Assembly: GCF_004402485.1 (NCBI RefSeq)
Contig: NZ_SOFG01000027.1
Span: forward strand, 1 to 64,000
From: Cryobacterium algoricola
GTDB taxonomy: Bacteria; Actinomycetota; Actinomycetes; Actinomycetales; Microbacteriaceae
Length of the DNA: 64,000 nucleotides
Direction: 5' to 3'
Shown: positions 58,336 to 64,000 of the stretch, piece by piece
Position numbering within the stretch: position 1 is the stretch's first letter
Layout of the letters: each line of letters starts with the position of its first letter
Notes under the pieces: generated by a model
What the model was told of the DNA's origin: nothing
Database searches by the model: none
Seen by the model: the letters and a program-made list of their open reading frames with translations, nothing else
Made by a program: the position numbers and the translations under genes

Positions 58336-59202
58336 ATGCGCGGAATCATCCTCGCCGGCGGCTCGGGCACACGCCTGTGGCCGATCACCAAGGGCATCTC
58401 CAAGCAACTGATGCCCATCTACGACAAGCCGATGATCTACTACCCCCTCTCAACGCTGATGATGGCGGGCATCAAGGAAATCCTCGTCATCACGACCCCG
58501 GAGTACAACGACCAGTTCCGGGCCCTGCTCGGCGACGGCTCCGACCTCGGCATCCGCATCGAATACGCCGTGCAGCCCTCCCCGGACGGCCTCGCCCAGG
58601 CCTTCATCATCGGTGAAGAGTTCATCGGCGACGACAGTGTCGCCCTCGTGCTCGGCGACAACATCTTCCACGGCGCCGGCCTCGGCTCCGCACTGCGCAA
58701 CAATACGGACATCGACGGGGCCCGCATCTTCGCCTACCACGTCAGCAACCCGACGTCCTATGGCGTCGTCGAATTCGACGACAACATGACCGCCATCTCG
58801 ATCGAGGAGAAGCCGGCCAAGCCGAAGAGCAACTACGCGGTCCCCGGCCTCTACTTCTACGACAACTCGGTCATCGAGATCGCGAAGTCGATCGAGCCGA
58901 GCGCGCGCGGCGAACTGGAGATCAGCACCGTCAACGAACGCTATCTCGAGGCGGGCAAGCTGCAGGTCCAGGTGCTCGACCGCGGTACGGCATGGCTCGA
59001 CACCGGCACGTTCAAGTCCATGATGCAGGCCTCCGAATACGTGCGCGTCATCGAGGACCGCCAGGGCCACAAGGTCGGCTGCATCGAGGAAATCGCCTGG
59101 CGCGCCGGCTGGATCGACACCAAGCAGCTCGCCGTGCTCGCAGCCCCTCTCCAGAAGAGCGGGTACGGGAAGTACCTGAGCAGCCTGGTCGCCTCCGCCT
59201 AA
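58336..59202 (+). CDS. rmlA: Glucose-1-phosphate thymidylyltransferase
   Basis: First and feedback-regulated step of dTDP-rhamnose synthesis, making dTDP-glucose. The 288-residue enzyme begins [39 protein letters not shown] (nucleotide and Lys site). VLGDNIFHG (metal Asp), [33 protein letters not shown] and [15 protein letters not shown] follow. AAGGA lies before the ATG at 58336, inside the rmlC end. Its stop overlaps the stop of the convergent glycosyltransferase gene. Confidence 0.97.
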   Translation: MRGIILAGGSGTRLWPITKGISKQLMPIYDKPMIYYPLSTLMMAGIKEILVITTPEYNDQFRALLGDGSDLGIRIEYAVQPSPDGLAQAFIIGEEFIGDDSVALVLGDNIFHGAGLGSALRNNTDIDGARIFAYHVSNPTSYGVVEFDDNMTAISIEEKPAKPKSNYAVPGLYFYDNSVIEIAKSIEPSARGELEISTVNERYLEAGKLQVQVLDRGTAWLDTGTFKSMMQASEYVRVIEDRQGHKVGCIEEIAWRAGWIDTKQLAVLAAPLQKSGYGKYLSSLVASA

Positions 59203-60104
59203 CGGGACGAGCGTCGTTCGGCCAACCGGGCCCGGATGTCGAGGCCGGCGGCGAGAGCGACACGGACCGGCCAGAGCAGGGGGCCGGGATAGCGTTTGAA
59301 GAGGAACCGCTTCGCGCTCTCGTGGTGCGCGCGCACCATCCGCGCTGACTCGCCGCCCTGGGTCGAATGCGCTCCGGTGTGCACGACGACGGCGGAGGGT
59401 ACGTACACGTTGCGCAGGCCGAGTTTGCCGATGCGGAACCCCAGGTCAACGTCTTCGAAGTACATGAAATAGGACTCGTCGAACCCGCGGAGCTCATCGA
59501 GCACCGAGCGGCGGATGATCAGGAACGCGCCAGAGAGCCAGCCGGCGTCGCGCTGGACCAGGACCTGGTCCGTTTCCACGCGGTATCGGCGGGTCCACGG
59601 ATTGCCGGGCCAGATGTTCGCGAAGAGGGCGTGTCCGACACCGGACCTCAATGACGGAATTGCCCGTGCGGACGGGTAGACCGTGCCGTCTGCCTCGAGG
59701 ATCCTGGGTCCGACCGCGGCGATCCCCGAGTCGCTCCGTGCGACGGCGAGAAGCCGGTCGATCGCACTCGAATTCGCGACGACATCCGGGTTGCTGACGA
59801 CCACCCAGTCGATTTCCGGAGGCAAGCCGGCAACGGCGGCGTTGATGGCATGACCGTATCCGCGATTTGCGGAGAGGGGCAGATAGATCGCCCCTGCGGC
59901 GAGAGCGATGGAAGACACAGACTTCGAATCGCCGGCGGGTTTGTTGTCCGCGACGACGATGTGGAGCGGTGTCGAGGCAGCCGTCGAAAGTGACGAGAGA
60001 AACGGTGCCAACACGACTTCTGAGCCGTAACTGACGGTCACCACTGCGACACGTGCAGCTTCGGGAGAGGGCGTGGGTGCGGTGGACATAAGTCCCATCA
60101 TCAT
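59199..60104 (-). CDS. Family 2 glycosyltransferase, WbbL-like rhamnosyltransferase
   Basis: A 301-residue GT-A enzyme: [35 protein letters not shown], the DXD-equivalent [71 protein letters not shown]. This set resembles the WbbL rhamnosyltransferase that adds the rhamnose linker unit. Its place beside rmlA fits a dTDP-rhamnose user. ATG 60104 has TAGCCT six bases upstream; ATG 60089 is an alternative. It is convergent with rmlA and divergent from the exporter genes. Confidence 0.9.
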   Translation of the reverse strand: MMMGLMSTAPTPSPEAARVAVVTVSYGSEVVLAPFLSSLSTAASTPLHIVVADNKPAGDSKSVSSIALAAGAIYLPLSANRGYGHAINAAVAGLPPEIDWVVVSNPDVVANSSAIDRLLAVARSDSGIAAVGPRILEADGTVYPSARAIPSLRSGVGHALFANIWPGNPWTRRYRVETDQVLVQRDAGWLSGAFLIIRRSVLDELRGFDESYFMYFEDVDLGFRIGKLGLRNVYVPSAVVVHTGAHSTQGGESARMVRAHHESAKRFLFKRYPGPLLWPVRVALAAGLDIRARLAERRSSR

Positions 60105-60110
60105 AGTTCT

Positions 60111-60116
60111 AGGCTA
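60111..60116 (-). promoter_or_regulatory. -10 box of leaderless WbbL-like gene promoter
   Basis: TAGCCT on the minus strand, six bases before the ATG at 60104. Confidence 0.45.
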
Positions 60117-60159
60117 GATTGGTCTGCGGCCATCCCGACCGGCCGCTCAGTGAGGCTAC

Positions 60160-60996
60160 ATGCGATACATCACGGAAGTTCTTGCATCGCGAGAGCTCTT
60201 AGCCAATCTCACCCTGCGTGAGATCAGAGGCCAGTACAAGCGCACCATCTTCGGACAGCTGTGGTCCCTGGTCAACCCACTGGCCACGATGCTGGTCTAC
60301 ACGATCGTCTTTGCGTTCATCCTGCGCGTTTCGCCCCCACCCGGAAATCCGAGTGGACTGAACATTTTTGCCGTGTGGCTTCTGTGTGGGCTCTTGCCGT
60401 GGACGTTCTTTGCGACCGTCGTCCAGCAGGGCATGGGATCGATCATCGCCAATGCCGGGCTGGTTCAGAAGGTCTACTTCTCCAGAATCGTTCTGCCTCT
60501 CTCCACGGTAGGTTCCGTCGGCTACAACTGGCTTTTCGAGATGGGCGTTCTGCTCGTCGTTCTGGCGGTCTGCGGATCTTTCGTGTGGCCCTGGATACCC
60601 CTCGTGCTCGTGGTCATGGTACTTCTGGCGATCTTCGCAGCCGGACTGGCGTTGATGCTGTCCGTTGCCAACGTGCATTTCCGGGACACCCAGTACCTCG
60701 TCTCAATCCTCATGCAGATCTGGATGTATCTCACTCCGATCATCTATCCGATCAGTCTCGTCGAACAGCAGTCCCAGGCGCACGGGGGGCTCTTCGGAAG
60801 TTCAATCACGCTGTTGGACATCTATCGGCTCAATCCCCTGGAGCGATTCGTGTCGGTATTCCGGCAATTGCTCTATGACAACACCTGGCCGAACATCCAA
60901 GACCTCGTTCTGTGCGCTGTTTGGGCGTGCGCATCGATCGTTATCGGAGTAGGGGTCTTTCGCAGGAGCGAGAAAGGGCTGGCGGAGGCGCTATGA
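60160..60996 (+). CDS. wzm: Polysaccharide ABC exporter permease
   Basis: A 278-residue ABC-2 permease of the Wzm/TagG type. RYITEVLASRELLANLTLREIRGQYKRTIFGQLWSLVNPLATMLVYTIVFAFILRV is the conserved N-terminus with amphipathic helix and first membrane span; PPGNPSGLNIFAVWLLCGLLPWTFF, NAGLVQKVYFSRIVLPLS and the helical core follow (six spans). It exports a completed lipid-linked polysaccharide across the cytoplasmic membrane. The ATPase gene overlaps its stop by four bases. Confidence 0.93.
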   Translation: MRYITEVLASRELLANLTLREIRGQYKRTIFGQLWSLVNPLATMLVYTIVFAFILRVSPPPGNPSGLNIFAVWLLCGLLPWTFFATVVQQGMGSIIANAGLVQKVYFSRIVLPLSTVGSVGYNWLFEMGVLLVVLAVCGSFVWPWIPLVLVVMVLLAIFAAGLALMLSVANVHFRDTQYLVSILMQIWMYLTPIIYPISLVEQQSQAHGGLFGSSITLLDIYRLNPLERFVSVFRQLLYDNTWPNIQDLVLCAVWACASIVIGVGVFRRSEKGLAEAL

Positions 60997-61736
60997 CCGA
61001 CATATCAGTACAGGTGGATCACGTAAGCAAGCGATTCCGCATGTATCACGAGAGAAACCAATCCCTCAAGTCGGCGATTATGCGCGGGCGCCGATCGGTT
61101 CATGAAGATTTCTGGGCGCTCAAGGATGTCAGTTTCGAGGTTCCCACCGGGTCGACCTTCGGTCTGATTGGGAGCAACGGTTCTGGGAAATCGACTCTGC
61201 TGAAGTGCCTTGCGAAGATCTATTACCCCGAAAAGGGCTCGATTTCTCATCGCGGCCGGATTGCGGCGCTCCTTGAGGTTGGATCAGGATTCCATCCCGA
61301 GTTGTCGGGTCGGGAGAACGTCTTTCTCAACGGCTCAATTCTCGGAATGACAAAGAAAGAGGTCACGAGGAAGTTCGACGAAATCGTCGAATTCTCTGGC
61401 GTCGAGCAATTCATCGATCAGCCGGTGAAGAACTATTCGTCCGGAATGTACGTGCGGCTCGGATTCGCCATCGCCATCAACGTCGACCCGGACGTGCTCG
61501 TCGTCGATGAGGTGCTCTCTGTCGGAGATGCTGAGTTCCAGGAGAAGTGCAGTCAGAAGTTTGTGGATTTCAAGGCCGCGGGCAAGACCGTCATTCTTGT
61601 GAGTCACTCCATGACCGCGGTGCAGGAGATGTGCGACAGCGCGGCCTGGCTGAGTCACGGTGAGCTTGTGAGCGTTGGTGCGGCGGAGCCGACAATCCGC
61701 GCGTACCTTGAGTCGCTCAACAGTCCCAGTGCGTGA
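60993..61736 (+). CDS. wzt: Polysaccharide ABC exporter ATPase
   Basis: The 247-residue ATPase partner of the preceding permease. VQVDHVSKRFRMYHERNQSLKSAIMRGRR is the family N-terminus. Walker A is GSNGSGKST (about 65-73), the signature-region variant NYSSGMYVRLGFAIAINVDPDVLVVDEVLSVGD includes Walker B, and the switch His is in VILVSHSMTAVQEMC. It ends soon after the ATPase domain, so it lacks the C-terminal glycan-binding domain of E. coli O9a Wzt and probably exports without recognising a terminal cap. ATG 60993 overlaps the wzm stop. Confidence 0.93.
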   Translation: MTDISVQVDHVSKRFRMYHERNQSLKSAIMRGRRSVHEDFWALKDVSFEVPTGSTFGLIGSNGSGKSTLLKCLAKIYYPEKGSISHRGRIAALLEVGSGFHPELSGRENVFLNGSILGMTKKEVTRKFDEIVEFSGVEQFIDQPVKNYSSGMYVRLGFAIAINVDPDVLVVDEVLSVGDAEFQEKCSQKFVDFKAAGKTVILVSHSMTAVQEMCDSAAWLSHGELVSVGAAEPTIRAYLESLNSPSA

Positions 61737-61780
61737 GCCGGGCGTTGAGCATGACGGCGGTGCCCTCTCATGCCCGTCGC

Positions 61781-61786
61781 TAAGAT
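61781..61786 (+). promoter_or_regulatory. -10 box before a small ORF and glycosyltransferase genes
   Basis: TAAGAT seven bases before a GTG at 61794, matching the leaderless pattern seen at many genes here. It suggests an internal promoter after wzt. Confidence 0.45.
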
Positions 61787-61793
61787 GAAACCC

Positions 61794-61892
61794 GTGCATC
61801 GAACATCGGGCAAGAACAACAGGTCGGCGATTCAGAGGGCTGAACTTTATGCCTTGGGGGCTCAATTGATAGGTTCGGACGTTTCTCGATGA
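61794..61892 (+). CDS. Small ORF (32 residues) coupled to downstream glycosyltransferase
   Basis: GTG at 61794 opens a 33-codon frame (ending LIGSDVSR) whose TGA overlaps the ATG of the next gene in an ATGA arrangement. An in-frame ATG at 61770 would give 40 residues. The peptide is polar and basic at first and then mildly hydrophobic; I recognise no domain. The -10-like box at the leaderless distance and the overlap favour real translation, perhaps as a coupling leader. It could also be chance. Confidence 0.4.
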   Translation: MHRTSGKNNRSAIQRAELYALGAQLIGSDVSR

Positions 61893-62785
61893 CAGATTTG
61901 CGCAGCCTGGCCGTCCAATCGATTCTCTATCAGAATGACGTTGAAGAGATCATCCGCGCGGCTCGAGCAACGTCCAACGCGGCCACGTATGCGAGAGAGA
62001 ACGGCTTTCTCTCCGACTGGTGGTTGATGCTGGGAGATTCGTCCCCCAGCCAGCTCCTCGACGCAGTCGCACTGGACACAATCCGGGGCTTGGTTGAAGA
62101 ATCAGGGGGGCAATTCTCTTACGAGTTCTTTGATCGCAACCGAGGTCATGGTGGCGGACACAACAAACTCGCTCAGGGGGGATCGACCGATCTCCTCCTG
62201 TTCCTCAATCCGGACGGTATCGTCGCCCCTGACACGCTCGCCGCGCTGATGCAGACCGTGCGTGACGATGTCGGTGTGGCTGATGCCCGCCAACTGCCGA
62301 TGGAGCATCCGAAGAACTTCCTCGCAAAAACGGGCGACACGAGCTGGGCGTCAGGTGCATGTGCCATGACCCAGAGAGCCGCGTTCGATCTCGTTTCAGG
62401 CTTTGACACTGAGACTTTCTTTATGTACTGCGACGACGTCGACTACTCGTGGCGTTTGCGGCTTCATGGCTACCGCGTGGTCTTTGAGCCGGGCGCGCGT
62501 TTGTTCCACGACAAGCGATTGACCACGAGCGCCGACTGGCAGCCCGGGGAGGCCGAGGTGTATTACTCCGCCGAGGCCGCCGTGCTGCTGGCGTACAAGT
62601 ATTCCCGGTCTGATTTGGCGACCGAGATTCTGGAAGCTTTCAGGACGAGCGGGGACGAAGCCCAGTGGCGAGCGGCGAATGAATTCGCCAATCGACGCAG
62701 ACTCGGCACTCTCCCGACCCAATTGGACGAAAATCACGATATTGGTGCCTTCGTGGCCGGCAACTACGCCGTCCACAGGTATTGA
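61889..62785 (+). CDS. Family 2 glycosyltransferase with atypical N-terminus
   Basis: A 298-residue GT-A protein. The N-terminal block VQSILYQNDVEEIIRAARATSNAATYARENGFLSDWWLMLGDSS replaces the usual short first strand. The acceptor/donor region is FEFFD-like SYEFFDRNRGHGGGHNKLAQGGSTDLLLFLNPDGIVAPDTL (NPD motif), then GDTSWASGACAMTQRAAFDLVSGFDTETFFMYCDDVDYSWRLRLHGYRV, a typical WbbL/rhamnosyltransferase C-terminal part. Translation is coupled to the small ORF before it, and its stop lies close to the next glycosyltransferase start. It probably builds the repeat unit of the exported polymer. Confidence 0.85.
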   Translation: MTDLRSLAVQSILYQNDVEEIIRAARATSNAATYARENGFLSDWWLMLGDSSPSQLLDAVALDTIRGLVEESGGQFSYEFFDRNRGHGGGHNKLAQGGSTDLLLFLNPDGIVAPDTLAALMQTVRDDVGVADARQLPMEHPKNFLAKTGDTSWASGACAMTQRAAFDLVSGFDTETFFMYCDDVDYSWRLRLHGYRVVFEPGARLFHDKRLTTSADWQPGEAEVYYSAEAAVLLAYKYSRSDLATEILEAFRTSGDEAQWRAANEFANRRRLGTLPTQLDENHDIGAFVAGNYAVHRY

Positions 62786-62796
62786 AGGGCATGCAC

Positions 62797-63921
62797 ATGA
62801 CCTCGGTAGACCAAGTGATTCCTGACGGAGATCTCAAGAATCCGTCCGCGCTTGCTGACCTGTTCGATCAGCTCCTTCGGGAGCCGAATATCGACAAAAC
62901 TTTCTCGGCCAGGCTGATGGCCGCGCGAGAATGCCTGACTGTCGGTTCGATCGAATCGGAACCTTTTCTAAGCGTTCTGCTCCGCACCCAAGGGCGCCGG
63001 ATTGAGCCGCTCAAGGACGCCCTATTGTGTCTGGCGGCACAAAGCGATCAGGACTTCGAAGTGATCGTGATTGATCATGACGCCGATAAGACGGCAGCAG
63101 CGCACGTTCGTCGAATTGTCGCCGAACAGGAACCGACCTTTCGGGACCGGATTCGCGTCATCGAAGTCAAGGGCGGAGGTCGGTCCGCACCGCTGAACGC
63201 TGGTGTCGCCGCCGCTCGCGGAGAGTACTTGTCGGTTTTTGATGACGATGACTTGATCTTCGGCCACTGGGTCGAAGAATTTCACGTCGCGGCCGGGCGG
63301 GCCTCCGGACGTATGCTCCGCGCCGTTTCGGCGACCCAGCGGGTCCGCCCCGAGGTGTGGCCGCACGATGAACTCGGATTCCGTACCTTGTCAAACCCCC
63401 ATGCTGAGTATGCGCAGTCGTTCGACTTCTTTGACCATCTTCGTGTCAACCACTCCCCGTTCATGTCCTTGGCGTTTCCGCGGATGCTGTTCTCCGTTCT
63501 CGGCCTTGCATTCAACGATGAGCTGAGCGTTTGCGAGGATTGGGATCTCATTCTCCGCGGCTCAAGCCTTGCCGGTGTCGACGACATTGAAGCTCTGACG
63601 TCTATCTACCGTCGTTGGGAGGGGGGCAACTCGTCGTATACCGACCATTCGATCAATTCGTGGCGCGAATCGGAACGGCGAGTCCTCGGCGGTCTGAACG
63701 ACTCCGCGCTGCTCATGCCGCCCGGTTCCGTGACGCGCGTTCGTGAACTCCTGGAAGTCCAGGCGGAAGGACAAAACGCTCGCCTGCAACTCATTCATCT
63801 GACCCACAGTCGCGAATGGCGGTGGACCCGGCCGCTACGCGTCCTGCTTCGCATGGCGGCTCGTGGCAAGCGACTGCTGCGACGGCTCACCCGGCGGGGC
63901 ACAGCGGCGGGCAAGTCCTAA
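62797..63921 (+). CDS. Family 2 glycosyltransferase
   Basis: A 374-residue GT-A enzyme. The catalytic domain begins about 50 residues in: FLSVLLRTQGRRIEPLKDALLCLAAQSDQDFEVIVIDHDADK. GGRSAPLNAGVAAARGEYLSVFDDDDLIFGHWVEEF contains the DXD-type metal site. A helical tail ends in a strongly basic stretch (RPLRVLLRMAARGKRLLRRLTRRG) that may contact the membrane. ATG 62797 is chosen because AAGGG lies seven bases upstream; ATG 62791 is also possible. The donor sugar is unknown. Confidence 0.88.
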   Translation: MTSVDQVIPDGDLKNPSALADLFDQLLREPNIDKTFSARLMAARECLTVGSIESEPFLSVLLRTQGRRIEPLKDALLCLAAQSDQDFEVIVIDHDADKTAAAHVRRIVAEQEPTFRDRIRVIEVKGGGRSAPLNAGVAAARGEYLSVFDDDDLIFGHWVEEFHVAAGRASGRMLRAVSATQRVRPEVWPHDELGFRTLSNPHAEYAQSFDFFDHLRVNHSPFMSLAFPRMLFSVLGLAFNDELSVCEDWDLILRGSSLAGVDDIEALTSIYRRWEGGNSSYTDHSINSWRESERRVLGGLNDSALLMPPGSVTRVRELLEVQAEGQNARLQLIHLTHSREWRWTRPLRVLLRMAARGKRLLRRLTRRGTAAGKS

Positions 63922-63931
63922 GGTTGGTTGA

Positions 63932-64000
63932 ATGACAGTACCGTTCGGTGTGCTTGGACATGGAAGTCAGGCCTGGGAAACGGCGGAGTATGCTGCGCCG
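63932..64000 (+). CDS. Start of an unidentified gene (truncated by window edge)
   Basis: ATG 63932, preceded by AAGG, opens a frame that runs off the window after 23 codons. MTVPFGVLGHGSQAWETAEY vaguely resembles the nucleotide-fold start of NeuD/PglD-type sugar acetyltransferases, but this is too short to assign. Its position suits another polysaccharide gene. Confidence 0.5.
   Translation, partial: MTVPFGVLGHGSQAWETAEYAAP

Overview
The window is 64 kb of high-GC DNA, visibly about two-thirds G+C, with frequent GTG starts and the recurring words GGATGCCG and GCATCCG. It reads as a chromosome segment from an actinobacterium, most likely the family Microbacteriaceae. Evidence for this is the acyl-CoA carboxylase with a small epsilon subunit, an LpdA-type quinone reductase, the AbiEi/DUF559 protein, LCP and PH-domain envelope proteins, and many genes that appear to be transcribed without a leader. 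I see no tRNA, rRNA, insertion sequence, prophage or CRISPR array.

Layout. 1-3.0 kb: the 5' part of an ABC exporter and an MHS-type MFS transporter. 3.2-7.0 kb: a riboflavin operon, ribD-ribE-ribBA-ribH on the minus strand, behind an FMN riboswitch. 7.0-8.8 kb: an AbiEi/DUF559 gene flanked by three copies of a roughly 95-bp inverted-repeat element. 8.8-14.2 kb: glycerol use, with a divergent SorC-type regulator and glpD, glpF and glpK. 14.3-18.0 kb: an acetyltransferase, trpS, exonuclease III and a YihY/BrkB membrane protein. 18.4-21.9 kb: the succinate dehydrogenase operon sdhCDAB. 22-24.3 kb: a mannosyltransferase divergent from manC.

24.5-36.8 kb is a nucleoside uptake and salvage region: BMP lipoprotein, double ATPase, two permeases, cytidine deaminase, thymidine phosphorylase, adenosine deaminase and orphan PTS IIA/IIB proteins on the plus strand, facing a hexose/pentose phosphomutase and purine nucleoside phosphorylase on the minus strand. 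Nucleosides would enter through the ABC transporter, be deaminated and phosphorolysed, and the pentose phosphate passed on by the mutase. 36.9-43 kb: LpdA-like reductase, a YjbR protein, biotin carboxylase/BCCP, Maf and a TRAM-domain RNA methyltransferase. 42.9-46 kb: a response regulator, a histidine kinase and a degenerate kinase-like membrane protein. 46-49.2 kb: a candidate small RNA, accE, the carboxyltransferase gene and birA, which would biotinylate the carboxylase. 49.2-54.6 kb: PH-domain, GtrA, purK, purE, LCP and tocopherol-cyclase-like genes. 54.7-64 kb: a surface polysaccharide locus with dTDP-rhamnose genes rmlDBCA, four glycosyltransferases, and a Wzm/Wzt exporter. By eye its distal part (from about 60.1 kb) is less G+C-rich than the rest.

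The points most worth following up are a predicted small RNA with its own promoter and terminator at 46061-46205; several families of intergenic elements with terminal inverted repeats; a uniform TANNNT-N6-8-start pattern at 14 genes, pointing to leaderless transcripts; and unusual low-complexity extensions on the exporter, the cytidine deaminase and the sugar mutase. Coordinates and motifs were read by eye. Functional calls come from recognised motifs, not database searches.
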